From Bacillota bacterium (GTDB lineage Bacteria > Bacillota > Dethiobacteria > Dethiobacterales > Dethiobacteraceae): a DNA stretch of 64,000 bases. Below, piece after piece: positions 35,261-49,102 of this stretch. The translations under genes and the position numbers were made by a program. The DNA lies in NCBI GenBank assembly GCA_018725565.1, contig QLUR01000004.1, positions 41,234 to 105,233 on the forward strand, in the 5' to 3' direction. Under the pieces are notes generated by a model, which was not told where the DNA came from, did not search any database, and was given only the letters and a program-made list of their open reading frames with translations. Positions within the stretch are counted from its first letter, which is position 1; every line of letters starts with the position of its first letter.

Positions 35261-35563
35261 ATGGTTAACCCAAAGCTGAAGGATAAGCTGGTGGATCAGC
35301 TTTTTCATGCCGTTTTGCTGCTGCGGGATGAAGAAGAATGCTACCAGTTTTTTGAGGATGTCTGTACCATGGGTGAAATCAAGGCTCTGGCCCAACGGCT
35401 CCATGTGGCGCGCATGTTGTGGGAAAGAAATACATACCAGCAGGTGGAGGAAGAAACGGGCGCAAGTACGGCGACCATCAGCCGGGTCAAGCGTTATTTG
35501 CAATACGGCGCCGGCGGGTATGGCCTGGTGTTGGAGCGCTTAAGCAAGCAGGAGAAGGTTTAG
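35261..35563 (+). CDS. yerC: YerC/YecD family TrpR-related DNA-binding protein
   Basis: A 100-residue helix-turn-helix protein of the TrpR superfamily. EIKALAQRLHVARMLWERNTYQQVEEETGASTATISRVKRYLQYGAGGYGLVL is the YerC hallmark, with the recognition helix in TGASTATISRVKR (near 67-79). Targets are unknown; in Bacillus yerC lies near the pcrB-pcrA-ligA genes, and here pcrA and ligA follow directly. GGAGGTGGG lies just before ATG. Confidence 0.9.
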   Translation: MVNPKLKDKLVDQLFHAVLLLRDEEECYQFFEDVCTMGEIKALAQRLHVARMLWERNTYQQVEEETGASTATISRVKRYLQYGAGGYGLVLERLSKQEKV

Positions 35564-35602
35564 CGAAACGACAGGAGAAGGGTCAGCCAACGGGAGGAGA
35601 AG

Positions 35603-39749
<4,147 letters not shown>

Positions 39750-39869
39750 ACTCTCGGAAACCAGCCTTATTGGTCTTGCTTGATGGGTACAGGAAAAGCT
39801 AGGTTAATCTCGAAATCAGTCAAAAGAAATAGGGGTGGCGCGAATACATAAGACATCGAGGTGAAGGTG

Positions 39870-41297
39870 ATGGATGAACACAGGTTGTTTATCGGTGGGC
39901 GGTGGGTTTCCGGCGGTTCGCTGTCCGAGGTTCGCAACAAGTACACGGGTGAGGCGATCGGCGCACTTCCCATTGCCACCCGCGCCGACGTGGAAGAGGC
40001 GGTGACAGCCGCAGAACGGGCGGCGCCGGCCGTGGCCGGCCTACCGGCGCACCGCCGGGCCGAGATTTTGGCGAAGACCGCGGCGCTGATTCGAGACCGG
40101 CGAGAAGAGTTCGCGCGCACGATCGCCGCCGAAGCCGGCAAAGCCCTGAAGTACGCGCGGATCGAGGTGGATCGGGGGATCACTACGTTTACGATTGCAG
40201 CCGAGGAAGCCCGCAGGCTGCACGGCGAGACGATCCCGCTGGATGCTGTCCCCGCGGGGGAGGGCTACTTCGGGTTTTGGGTGCGCCGGCCTGTGGGCGT
40301 CGTTGCCGCGATCACCCCATTTAACTTTCCTCTCAATTTGGTGGCGCACAAGGTGGCACCGGCGCTGGCGGCCGGCAACACGGTGGTTGTGAAGCCGGCG
40401 AACACGACACCGCTGACCGCGGTTAAACTGTGCCAGGCACTTGAAGAAGCAGGGTTGCCGGCGGGCGCGATCAACCTCGTAAACGGCCAGGGCGGGACCG
40501 TCGGCGAGTGGCTCGTCACCGACCCGCGGGTGGCGAAGGTGTCGTTCACGGGCAGTCCCCCGGTGGGGGAACGAATCCTGTCGATAGCGGGGATCAAGAA
40601 GGTCACACTGGAACTGGGGAACACCTCGCCGGTGATCATCGCACCGGACGCGGACCTGGACCACGTTGCCAAGCGGTGCGCGGTCGGCGCGTACTACAAC
40701 TCTGGCCAGGTCTGCATCTCGGTGCAGCGCATCTACTGCGAGCGGGCTGCCTACGAGCCTTTCGTGGAGCGGTTCGTGCGGGCCAGCGAGGAGATGGTGG
40801 TGGGTGATCCGCTGGACGAACGGGTCGACGTGGGGCCAATGATCGATGTCCGGGAGGCGGAGAGGATCGAATCGTGGGTGCAAGAAGCGCTGGCCGGAGG
40901 CGCGCGGGCTCTCACTGGGGCGAAGCGCGAGGGAGCGGTCTATCGGCCGACGGTGCTGACCGAAGTGAGGCCCGAGATGAAAGCAGTAGCGCAGGAAGCG
41001 TTCGCACCTGTGGCGTGTGTGATCGCCTGCGACGACTTCGACGAGGCCCTGCGGCAGGCGGACGCGACCGAGTACGGTCTGCAGGCAGCGGTGTTTACGC
41101 GGGACCTGGACCGGGTCTTCCGGGCAATCAGCCGCCTGAACTTCGGCGGGATAATCGTCAACGACACACCGGCGTTCCGCGCCGACCACATGCCCTACGG
41201 CGGAACCCGCCGCAGCGGGCTGGGGCGGGAGGGCGTACGGTTCGCGATGGAGGAGATGACGCACATTCAGATGGTTGCGATCCGCCTTGCACCATAG
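39870..41297 (+). CDS. Aldehyde dehydrogenase, probably acquired
   Basis: A 475-residue NAD(P)-dependent aldehyde dehydrogenase. Nucleophile Cys282 is in NSGQVCISVQR, general base Glu248 in LELGNTSP, and the cofactor loop reads FTGSPPVG; ITPFNFPLNLVAHKVAPALAAGN is typical. The family neighbourhood is lactaldehyde/phosphonoacetaldehyde/GapN-like, so the aldehyde is unknown. ATG 39870 follows GAGGTGAAGG; GTG 39861 would add three residues. Base use differs sharply from the neighbours: codons ending in C or G such as TCG, CGG, GTC and GAC dominate and the gene is clearly more G+C-rich. It interrupts the usual ligA-gatCAB neighbourhood. Horizontal transfer is likely. Confidence 0.9.
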   Translation: MDEHRLFIGGRWVSGGSLSEVRNKYTGEAIGALPIATRADVEEAVTAAERAAPAVAGLPAHRRAEILAKTAALIRDRREEFARTIAAEAGKALKYARIEVDRGITTFTIAAEEARRLHGETIPLDAVPAGEGYFGFWVRRPVGVVAAITPFNFPLNLVAHKVAPALAAGNTVVVKPANTTPLTAVKLCQALEEAGLPAGAINLVNGQGGTVGEWLVTDPRVAKVSFTGSPPVGERILSIAGIKKVTLELGNTSPVIIAPDADLDHVAKRCAVGAYYNSGQVCISVQRIYCERAAYEPFVERFVRASEEMVVGDPLDERVDVGPMIDVREAERIESWVQEALAGGARALTGAKREGAVYRPTVLTEVRPEMKAVAQEAFAPVACVIACDDFDEALRQADATEYGLQAAVFTRDLDRVFRAISRLNFGGIIVNDTPAFRADHMPYGGTRRSGLGREGVRFAMEEMTHIQMVAIRLAP

Positions 41298-41604
41298 TCA
41301 CAAAAGATGACGCGTCAGCTTGGATGAAGCGGGTGGACGGAACGCAAATTGCGGATTAATGGTTGTTACCTAAAGCGGGAAGGTAGTTACCATTTCCTTT
41401 GGATCAATAATTAAGTATGGTGTGCCTATAACTATGAAAGAAATTATGGGACAGGCGAGGCAAGAACGTAGAGAAGGAAATTGACTAAATTTACAGAATA
41501 CTTGATTTGCCGGGAATAATGTCGGCAGGTGCTGTTGAATATTGCATACAAACTTTACGATGAGCCACGCCCGGGGGCTTAACTAAGGAGGGTCATCAGC
41601 AGGC
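41298..41604 (+). other. 307-base non-coding stretch before the histidine kinase
   Basis: No gene is supported. It holds two direct GGTWGTTACC decamers (41361-41370, 41382-41391), a 16-codon frame starting MKEIMGQARQ (about 41434) that looks accidental, and a GGCAGG...GAATATT motif at 41524-41542. The AAGGAGG site for the kinase is at 41585-41591. G+C is much lower than in the aldehyde dehydrogenase, so the acquired segment seems to end near 41300. Confidence 0.45.
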
Positions 41605-43152
41605 ATGACTAAGGCGGGTGATTTGCTTAGGTCCTGGCAAGCCATCAGCGGCGGAAAAAAGCTTGCACTCATACTCATGATTTTAACCCTGCAGGCAGCC
41701 ACGGGTTTTTTTGTGTTTTACACCGGCGGCACCAAGTATGTTTTCACTCATTCAATGTATCTGCCGATCATTATTGCCGCTGTTTTGTATAAGACAAACG
41801 GGGGCATTCTTGCCGGTCTGGCCGGAGGGGTTATCCTGGGGCCCCTGATGCCGCTTGATGTGGCCGCCGGCCAGATGCAGGAGACGATAAACTGGCTGTA
41901 CCGGACAGTTTTCTTGGCCGGCGTCGGAGCAGTAACAGGGTTTGCTTTCCATACTCTTGACCGGGTAAATATTGCCCAAATGCAGTTGATTGCAGAAACA
42001 GAGTCCCTAAGGCAAAAAGCTATTGCAAGACAAAACCTGCTGACTACCGTTATGGAGCGGATAAACGACGGATTTGTCGCCCTGGATAAAGACTGGCGCT
42101 ATATTTATGTAAACAGTGCTGCGGCAAAAATGCTCCGGTGTAATAAACCGGAAGACCTGTTGGGGAAACAAATCCGAATAGAGTCTACGGAGAATGTTGG
42201 CCTGTCTTTTTACCAGGCCTATCGTAAGGCGATGGAAACCCAGCAGCCGGCTAGCCTGGAGGAATATTATGCGCCATGGGAGAGATGGTTTGAAAACCGC
42301 ATCTATCCTTCGGCGGAAGGGTTGACCATTTACTTTTCCGATATCACTGAGCGTAAGCGGACGGAATTTGCGCTGCAGCAATTGAATGAGGAACTGGAGC
42401 TGCGTGTCCGCGAGCGCACCAGGCAGTTGGAAAACAAGAATCGGGAAATGGAGTCGTTTGCCTACTCGGTTGCTCATGACCTCAGAGCGCCTTTACGGGG
42501 GATTGATGGCTACAGCCGTTTGCTGCTTGAGGATTATACGGAGTGCCTTGACGAAAACGGGCGTGTATTTTTGCACAACATCCGTCAATCAACATCCTGG
42601 ATGAATCAGTTGATTGACGATATGCTGGCTTATGCGCGCCTTGAACGGCGCCCATGGACGGTAAGAAAAACAGATGTCAGGGGGCTGGTGACGTCTTTGC
42701 TGGACCGCTATCAGACACAGCTGCAGGCAGGCGGCGTAACGGTTTCTGTTCAGCTGCCCGACGTTGTTTTGTTTACTGACGGAAACGCACTGGAGATGGT
42801 CCTGCGCAACTTGTTGGACAACGCTCTTAAGTTTACCAGGGAAACGGCAAGGCCGGTTATTGAAATCGGAGTCCGCGAAACTGAAAATTCCCATATCCTC
42901 TGGGTAAAGGATAACGGAATTGGTTTCGAGGAGAAATATGCGGAGCAGGTCTTTGAAATGTTTCAGCGTTTACACAGGCTGGAAGATAACCAGGGCTCAG
43001 GGATAGGGCTGGCCATGGTCCGCAAGGCTGCGGAGCGGATGGGAGGACGTGTTTGGGCGGAAAGCAGACTAGGGCAGGGGGCAACTTTCTGCCTTGAGGT
43101 CCCGAAACAGGTGGTAAACAGAACTGCTTTGGATGCTCAGAGAGATATATAA
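41605..43152 (+). CDS. Membrane sensor histidine kinase with PAS domain
   Basis: A 515-residue sensor kinase. Three or four membrane spans fill residues about 18-120; a PAS domain follows (about 145-255, ending YFSDITERKR), then a coiled linker, HisKA with phospho-acceptor His291 in YSVAHDLRAPLRG, and HATPase_c with NALKFT (N box), DNGIGF (G1) and GSGIGLAMV (G2). The HDLRAP motif is the bacteriophytochrome-like subtype. The next gene, 24 bases on, is a REC-GGDEF-HD-GYP protein that is the natural phosphorylation partner, coupling the signal to c-di-GMP. Confidence 0.93.
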   Translation: MTKAGDLLRSWQAISGGKKLALILMILTLQAATGFFVFYTGGTKYVFTHSMYLPIIIAAVLYKTNGGILAGLAGGVILGPLMPLDVAAGQMQETINWLYRTVFLAGVGAVTGFAFHTLDRVNIAQMQLIAETESLRQKAIARQNLLTTVMERINDGFVALDKDWRYIYVNSAAAKMLRCNKPEDLLGKQIRIESTENVGLSFYQAYRKAMETQQPASLEEYYAPWERWFENRIYPSAEGLTIYFSDITERKRTEFALQQLNEELELRVRERTRQLENKNREMESFAYSVAHDLRAPLRGIDGYSRLLLEDYTECLDENGRVFLHNIRQSTSWMNQLIDDMLAYARLERRPWTVRKTDVRGLVTSLLDRYQTQLQAGGVTVSVQLPDVVLFTDGNALEMVLRNLLDNALKFTRETARPVIEIGVRETENSHILWVKDNGIGFEEKYAEQVFEMFQRLHRLEDNQGSGIGLAMVRKAAERMGGRVWAESRLGQGATFCLEVPKQVVNRTALDAQRDI

Positions 43153-43176
43153 CCCCTTCGGAGAGGCGGCGCTGAG

Positions 43177-46107
43177 ATGAAGGTTCTTTATGTCGAGGAC
43201 GATAGTCGTGACACCGACTTGCTGCTTAGAAAGCTAGCCAGGGAGTCCCCTCATATTTTGCTTGCGCTTGCCTCTACGCTGCAGGAGGCCCGCAGCTGCC
43301 TGTCCGCTGGCAGGACATTCGATGCGGTCCTGCTCGACTTACACTTGCCGGACGGCAACGGGCTGGAGCTGCTGGCGGAGATCCGTGAAAAATCGCTCCT
43401 GTTGCCGGTAATTGTCCTAACCGGAATGGGGGATGAGGCAGTAGCCGTTGCCGCCTTTAAGGCCGGGGCAAATGACTACCTGGTCAAACGGCCGGGATAT
43501 CTTGACTGGCTGCCCCAGGCCTTGGAGACGGCTGTTTCCAGGTTTTGCGCGGAGAAGTCCCGCAATGAACGTCCTATTACAGTCTTGTACGTAGAGCACA
43601 ATCCTGTGGATATTGAGCTGACCCGCCGCCACTTGTCGGTCTATGCACCCCACATTCACCTGAAGGCAGTTTATTCCCCCAAAGAGGCGCTGTCTTTGCT
43701 TCACCCGGCTGACGGACAACCGGGAAAATATGACCTGTTGCTCCTTGATTACTGTTTGCCGGGGTTAAGCGCCTTGGATGTACTGAAGGTGCTGAGGCAG
43801 GAATTTAATTCAACGCTGCCGGTAGTGCTGGTAACCGGTCAGGGAGATGAAAGAGCAGCTGTCCAGGCGCTTCGCCTGGGAGCCTCCGACTATCTGCCGA
43901 AGCGTCAGGACTATTTGCTGCAGCTGCCCTCGGTCCTGGAAAGCGCTTTTTACCACACTGAGCTGGTGCGTGAACAAGCCGCCCTCCGTAAAAGCGAAGC
44001 TCGTTTCAGGCGTATGGTTGAGAACGCGCAGGATATAGTCTTCTGCCTGCAGCTTTATCCAAAGCGGCATTTTGAGTATATCAGCCCCGCGGTTACAGCG
44101 ATCAGCGGCTTTACCCCCGAAGAACATTATCTCGATTTTGACTTGCTGTTAAGAGCGGTATATCCGGAATTCAGGGAGACGCTAAACGCTGCCCTTGGGG
44201 GAAAGGTCTCTATTGACAGGCCGCTTTCCTTTCCGATTGTCAGCAAAGCAGGCCGCCTGGTTTGGCTGGAAGTGTGGGGATTGCCGACATATGACCAGGC
44301 GGGCAGGCTTACTGCCCTCGAGGGTATTGCCCGCGATGTTACCGAGCGGAAAGAAGCAGAGCAAGAACTGTTACAGAGCAGGGAGCAGTATAAAAAGTTG
44401 GCAGACAGTATAGCGGATATGTTTTACGCGTTGGACGAACGGCTGTGCTGCACTTTTTGGAATAGGGCCTGCGAAGCGCAGACCGGGCTGACCTCGCCGC
44501 AGGTAATAGGACGGACAATATTTGAGATTTTCGGAGAAAATGAACCGGCCCAACAGCTTGCCCGGGAGCTTAGGAAGTCGCTGGCAGATCAAACTCCACG
44601 AAATTTTGAACTTATCTTTCCTGCGGCTGAACAGAGGCGCTACCTGGATGTTACAGCCTACCCAATGGGCAAAAATCTAACCGTGTTTGCCAAGGATATT
44701 ACCGGTAAAAAGCTGGCGGAAGAGGCGCTTAAAGAAAGTGAGACGGTAAAAAGTTCGATTATCGAGGCAATCCCTGATGTCCTGGTCCGATTCGGAAGGC
44801 AAGGCCAGATTCTTGACCTCGTGACTGATGAACGATACAGATTGCGGCTGAAGAATCACTATTACCCTGGCGTCAATCTGGCGGAAATGTTGCCGCAGGA
44901 CTTGGCAGCTTCGCGGATTCTGTTCTGCATTGAGGAAACCCTGGAAACAAATGAGGTGCAATCCACGGAATATGCTTTGGAGACTTCCACTGGCAGCCGG
45001 GAGTTTGAAGCAAGATTCAAGGCTTGCGGACCAGACGAGGCCGTGGCCTTTATCCGCGAAATCACAGACCGGAAACGCTATGAGGAGCAGTTAAAATATT
45101 GCGGTTTATATGATCAGCTGACCGCAATTTACAACCGGGCTTATTTTGAAGAGGAGCTCCAACGTTTAAGCGGCGGCCAGGAATTTCCTGTGGCTGTTAT
45201 TTCCGTTGATTTGAACGGTCTGAAATTGATTAATGACACTATGGGCCACGAAAAAGGCGATGAGCTGTTAAAAACCTGTGCCTGTATACTAAAGCAATCA
45301 TTGCGGGGCAGTGATGTCCTAGCCCGGGTGGGAGGGGATGAGTTTGCCGCTATCCTTCCCCGCACCGGACAGCAGGCTGCAGCTGATGTGGTGGCGCGCT
45401 TTAATGAAAATATTGCCCGCTTTAACCAGGAGCATCCAGAATTCCCGCTCAGTGTTTCTGTTGGGCTGGCAGTTGCGGACAAGTCAGAAACCCCGCTGAA
45501 AGAAATTCTCAGGCGCGCTGATGACCTGATGTACAACGATAAACTTATGCACAGCAAAAGTGCCCGCAGCCAGATTCTCACGGCTCTGTTAACCGCGCTG
45601 GCAGAGCGGGACTATCTTACCGAGGGACACGCCCAGCGGTTAACCGATTTGTCGCAGAAATTAGGGGAACTGGCAGGTCTTTCGGCTAAACAGCTTTCAG
45701 CCCTGGCGCTGTTGGCGCAGGTTCATGATTTGGGTAAAGTTGGCATACCGGATCACATCCTAAACAAAAAAGGGAAACTAAATGACGAAGAGTGGAAAAT
45801 CATGCGCCAGCATCCCGAAAAAGGCTATCGCATCGCCATGTCTTCTCCCGCTCTGGCGCCGGTGGCTGACTTGATCCTTAAGCATCACGAAAAGTGGGAC
45901 GGTTCCGGCTACCCGTTGGGATTGGCGGGCGAGGATATACCGGTGGAATGTCGCATTCTTGCCATTGCAGATGCGTATGACGCCATGACGAATGACAGGC
46001 CTTACAGCAATGCAAAAAGCAGAGATGAAGCTCTGGAAGAAATAAAGCGCTGCAAGGGAAGTCAGTTTGATCCGAAATTCGCAGAGTTGTTCATATCATT
46101 GTTTTAG
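43177..46107 (+). CDS. REC-REC-PAS-GGDEF-HD-GYP c-di-GMP regulator
   Basis: A 976-residue cytosolic protein able in principle to make and break cyclic di-GMP. Order: REC1 (1-120, acceptor Asp54), REC2 (134-260, Asp191), three PAS-type domains (about 275-680), GGDEF (about 680-800) and HD-GYP (about 800-976). The cyclase motif GGDEF is intact at 719-723, with an RGSD inhibitory site (710-713) five residues before it. HD is at 850-851 (HDLGKVG) and GYP at 911-913. REC2 has EHN where REC1 has EDD, losing one metal-binding acid, so it may be a docking or pseudo-receiver domain. The partner is probably the kinase just upstream. Confidence 0.93.
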   Translation: MKVLYVEDDSRDTDLLLRKLARESPHILLALASTLQEARSCLSAGRTFDAVLLDLHLPDGNGLELLAEIREKSLLLPVIVLTGMGDEAVAVAAFKAGANDYLVKRPGYLDWLPQALETAVSRFCAEKSRNERPITVLYVEHNPVDIELTRRHLSVYAPHIHLKAVYSPKEALSLLHPADGQPGKYDLLLLDYCLPGLSALDVLKVLRQEFNSTLPVVLVTGQGDERAAVQALRLGASDYLPKRQDYLLQLPSVLESAFYHTELVREQAALRKSEARFRRMVENAQDIVFCLQLYPKRHFEYISPAVTAISGFTPEEHYLDFDLLLRAVYPEFRETLNAALGGKVSIDRPLSFPIVSKAGRLVWLEVWGLPTYDQAGRLTALEGIARDVTERKEAEQELLQSREQYKKLADSIADMFYALDERLCCTFWNRACEAQTGLTSPQVIGRTIFEIFGENEPAQQLARELRKSLADQTPRNFELIFPAAEQRRYLDVTAYPMGKNLTVFAKDITGKKLAEEALKESETVKSSIIEAIPDVLVRFGRQGQILDLVTDERYRLRLKNHYYPGVNLAEMLPQDLAASRILFCIEETLETNEVQSTEYALETSTGSREFEARFKACGPDEAVAFIREITDRKRYEEQLKYCGLYDQLTAIYNRAYFEEELQRLSGGQEFPVAVISVDLNGLKLINDTMGHEKGDELLKTCACILKQSLRGSDVLARVGGDEFAAILPRTGQQAAADVVARFNENIARFNQEHPEFPLSVSVGLAVADKSETPLKEILRRADDLMYNDKLMHSKSARSQILTALLTALAERDYLTEGHAQRLTDLSQKLGELAGLSAKQLSALALLAQVHDLGKVGIPDHILNKKGKLNDEEWKIMRQHPEKGYRIAMSSPALAPVADLILKHHEKWDGSGYPLGLAGEDIPVECRILAIADAYDAMTNDRPYSNAKSRDEALEEIKRCKGSQFDPKFAELFISLF

Positions 46108-46224
46108 CTCTTTGTGTCAAGTGGCGCGACAACGCAGGAAGCGGTTTAAAAGCAATTGGTAACGTCGTAGTTGCATTGCTTTCACTATTTCTTTATGTTA
46201 TAAATAGGATTAGTGCCTACAGTT

Positions 46225-46275
46225 GCGCCAGGCATGCCCCATCCCATTTTACATAAGGCAAGGATGGCGCAGCCC
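46225..46275 (+). other. Inverted repeat in the gap before the radical SAM gene
   Basis: TGCGCCA and TGGCGCA frame a loop of about 33 bases that contains a second ATCC/GGAT pair. No T-run. It sits in the 258-base gap between the c-di-GMP regulator and the radical SAM gene, otherwise without features. Confidence 0.35.
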
Positions 46276-46365
46276 GGGTGATGTGTAAAAGCGGCAAACC
46301 GAAGACAGGAACTCTGCAGCCGTCGGTGCCGGCGGCGATGTCTACAAATGCCGGAGGTGATAGAT

Positions 46366-47241
46366 ATGCGCTACGAGGGAGCGGTTTTCAGGCCGCCCAG
46401 TGAGGCTGGGAGCCTGATTATTCAGGCCACGGTAGGCTGCCCGCACAACAAATGTGCTTTTTGTGCCATGTACAGGAACAGCAAATTCAGAATACGTCCC
46501 GTCAGTGAAATTAAGGAAGACCTGGATATGGCCCGGGACTGCTATGGCTCCGGTGTCCGGACTGTTTTTTTGGCTGACGGCAATACTGTGGTGATGAAGA
46601 CTGCTGATCTGGTCGAAATTTTAACGTATGCCAGGAAACTGTTCCCGCATCTGGAGAGAATCACTGTCTATGGGGCTGCCCGTTTTATTATCCGCAAATC
46701 TTTGGATGAATGGCGAACGCTGCGCGAGGCTGGTCTGTCACGCCTGCATTCGGGGATGGAATCCGGGGATGACGAGGTGCTCCAGCGGATTGATAAGGGC
46801 GCCACGTCGGAGGAGATTATCCGCGCGGGACGCCTGGTCAAAGAAGCGGGCATCCAGCTTAGCGAGTATATAATCGTCGGCGTGGGAGGACGGGAGCTCT
46901 GGCGGTGTCATGCTGTGGGGAGCGCACTTGTTTTAAATGCCATTAACCCGGACTTTATTCGCCTGCGCACCTTTATGCCGGTGCCCGGGGCGCCGATCTA
47001 CGACCTGTGCAGGCAGGGCAGCTTCGGGTTGCTCTCTCCTTTCGAGGCATTACGCGAGACGCGTCTGTTCATTGAACACCTGAACGGGATTGAGAGTGAA
47101 CTTCTCAGTGACCATGTCTCTAACTACTGGAATGTAAGCGGAAAACTGCCTGACGACAAGGAAAAGATGCTGGCTGAAATCGACCGGGCGCTCGGGATGG
47201 ATGAAAAAAGTTTCCGCAGCCCGGAAGCCTGGTGCCTGTAA
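46366..47241 (+). CDS. Radical SAM protein of unknown substrate
   Basis: A 291-residue radical SAM enzyme. The cluster motif GCPHNKCAFC has spacing Cx4Cx2C instead of the canonical Cx3Cx2C; this variant occurs in a family of short B12-independent Elp3-like proteins. GADGN-like ADGNTV near 70, GMESGDDEVLQRIDKG near 130 (SAM-binding) and IIVGVGG near 168 follow. There is no accessory domain. ATG 46366 has GGAGGTGA five bases upstream; ATG 46348, six codons earlier, has no ribosome site. Substrate unknown; the next genes (gatCAB) give no clue. Confidence 0.85.
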   Translation: MRYEGAVFRPPSEAGSLIIQATVGCPHNKCAFCAMYRNSKFRIRPVSEIKEDLDMARDCYGSGVRTVFLADGNTVVMKTADLVEILTYARKLFPHLERITVYGAARFIIRKSLDEWRTLREAGLSRLHSGMESGDDEVLQRIDKGATSEEIIRAGRLVKEAGIQLSEYIIVGVGGRELWRCHAVGSALVLNAINPDFIRLRTFMPVPGAPIYDLCRQGSFGLLSPFEALRETRLFIEHLNGIESELLSDHVSNYWNVSGKLPDDKEKMLAEIDRALGMDEKSFRSPEAWCL

Positions 47242-47328
47242 TGCCAGCTGCAGGAATACACAAAAGGTTTATTGGCAGAGCCATACGCCAGTGTAATTCT
47301 TGGTAAAGATACACAGGGAGGTTTGCCG

Positions 47329-47616
47329 GTGAAGATTACCCGGGAGGAAGTGGCCCATGTAGCCCGTCTGGCGATGTTGGAAATCTCCGAACAGGAGATA
47401 GTGCAATACACGGAACAGCTGAACGCCATCCTGGAATATGCGGACAAGCTGAAAGAACTGGAAACTGAAAATGTCGTGCCGATGGCGCATGTTCTGCCAT
47501 TGCACAATGTGTTCCGCGAGGACGAGGAGCTTCCCTGCCTGTCGCGGGAGGCAGCGCTTGCCAACGCTCCCGCGGAGGAAGACGGGATGTTCCGCGTGCC
47601 GCGCGTCATCGAGTAG
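47329..47616 (+). CDS. gatC: Glu/Asp-tRNA amidotransferase subunit C
   Basis: GatC (95 residues) stabilises the GatAB complex that converts Glu-tRNA(Gln) and Asp-tRNA(Asn) to the amide forms. [39 protein letters not shown] and the C-terminal [33 protein letters not shown] are typical. The frame is open from 47272, but GTG 47329 with GGGAGG eight bases upstream gives the family start. gatA follows after 13 bases. Confidence 0.94.
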   Translation: MKITREEVAHVARLAMLEISEQEIVQYTEQLNAILEYADKLKELETENVVPMAHVLPLHNVFREDEELPCLSREAALANAPAEEDGMFRVPRVIE

Positions 47617-47629
47617 GGGGGCTGGCAGA

Positions 47630-49102
47630 TTGTTTGCTGAGATGACCGTTGCTTCCGCTTTAGAAATGTTGGGCAGGCGTGACATCAGCGCCTGTGAGCT
47701 GACGGCGGCGGCGCTGCAACGAATCAAAGACACCGATGAGGTTATTCGTGCTTTTGTGACGTTGACGGAGGAAAAAGCCATGACAGCGGCGGAGGAGGCT
47801 GACCGGCAGCGTACCGCCGGCGCCGCGGCAGGAGGGCTTGCCGGCATTCCCATGGCGCTCAAGGACAACATCAGTACCAGAGGGATCCGCACAACCTGTT
47901 CCTCCAGGATGCTGCACAATTTTGTCCCTCCCTATGACGCCGCCGTTACGGAGTTGCTGGGCCAAAGCGGTGCCGTTCTGCTAGGCAAGACCAATCTTGA
48001 CGAGTTTGCCATGGGCTCGTCCACGGAGCACTCCGCATTTTTTCCCACGCGCAATCCCTGGGACACTGAACGGGTAGCCGGCGGGTCGAGCGGTGGTTCA
48101 GCGGCTGCGGTAGCCGCCGGACAGGCGCTGTTCGCCTTGGGCTCAGATACCGGCGGGTCCATTAGGCAGCCGGCCGCGTTTTGCGGAGTGGTGGGGATGA
48201 AGCCGACTTACGGCCGTGTCTCCCGTTACGGCCTGGTGGCTTTTGCTTCTTCGCTTGACCAGATTGGCCCGCTCACGCGGGATGTGCGTGACTGTGCTAT
48301 GGTTCTTTCCGCTATCGCTGTCCACGACCGGCGCGATTCCACGTCGGCTGCTGTGGAGACGCCCGATTACACTGCTTTTCTTGAAGGCGGCGTCAGGGGT
48401 ATCAGAATTGGTGTGCCGCGGGAATACTTTGCCGCCGGCATTGACCAAAACGTAAAAAACACTGTCCGGCAGGCCTTGAGAGTGCTTATCTCTTTGGGCG
48501 CCGAGGCAGAGGAGATTTCCCTGCCGCATACGGAATACGGCATCCCCATTTACTACCTGATTGCCCCGGCGGAGGCGTCAAGCAACCTGGCCCGCTACGA
48601 CGGCGTCCAGTACGGCTTCCGGGCCGAGTCCGACAGCCTCTGGGAGCAGTTCAGGAAAACGCGCAGCCAGGGCTTCGGCGCGGAGGTAAAGCGGCGGATT
48701 ATGCTTGGCACTTACGCGCTGAGTTCAGGGTACTACGACGCCCATTACCTGAAGGCACTGCAGGCACGGACACTGATCAAACGTGACTTTGACGAAGCTT
48801 TTGCCAGGTACGATGTTCTTCTGACCCCAACAACACCGACGGCAGCCTTTCCGGTCGGAGCGGTGGAAGACCCGCTGACCATGTATATGAACGACATCTG
48901 TACCATTCCGGTTAATCTGGCCGGCCTGCCGGCGCTTAGTCTGCCCTGCGGCTTTATTTGCGGACTGCCGGTGGGAATGCAGTTAATTGGCAGGCCTTTT
49001 GACGAAGGTATGCTCCTGCGTGTGGCCTATGCTTACGAACAGCACAGCGGCCTTCAAAAAGAAAGACCTCAGCTCCCCAGGCAAAGGGGGAACAGTCAGT
49101 GA
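47630..49102 (+). CDS. gatA: Glu/Asp-tRNA amidotransferase subunit A
   Basis: The amidase subunit that releases ammonia from glutamine. A 490-residue amidase-signature protein with the Ser-cisSer-Lys triad: Lys78 (MALKDNIS), Ser153 (GGSSGGS) and Ser177 ([10 protein letters not shown]). The frame is open from 47471 through gatC, but TTG 47630 after a GGGGGG tract gives [17 protein letters not shown] 47642 is the alternative. It overlaps gatB by four bases (GTGA). Confidence 0.95.
   Translation: MFAEMTVASALEMLGRRDISACELTAAALQRIKDTDEVIRAFVTLTEEKAMTAAEEADRQRTAGAAAGGLAGIPMALKDNISTRGIRTTCSSRMLHNFVPPYDAAVTELLGQSGAVLLGKTNLDEFAMGSSTEHSAFFPTRNPWDTERVAGGSSGGSAAAVAAGQALFALGSDTGGSIRQPAAFCGVVGMKPTYGRVSRYGLVAFASSLDQIGPLTRDVRDCAMVLSAIAVHDRRDSTSAAVETPDYTAFLEGGVRGIRIGVPREYFAAGIDQNVKNTVRQALRVLISLGAEAEEISLPHTEYGIPIYYLIAPAEASSNLARYDGVQYGFRAESDSLWEQFRKTRSQGFGAEVKRRIMLGTYALSSGYYDAHYLKALQARTLIKRDFDEAFARYDVLLTPTTPTAAFPVGAVEDPLTMYMNDICTIPVNLAGLPALSLPCGFICGLPVGMQLIGRPFDEGMLLRVAYAYEQHSGLQKERPQLPRQRGNSQ

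Noticed and set aside
40041..41264. 407-codon minus-strand frame opposite the aldehyde dehydrogenase
   Set aside because: Antisense artefact of high third-position G+C; the sequence is Arg/His/Pro-rich without any fold.
46225..46347. Riboswitch in the gap before the radical SAM gene
   Set aside because: Only one 7-bp inverted repeat; no match to a riboswitch core that I can recognise.
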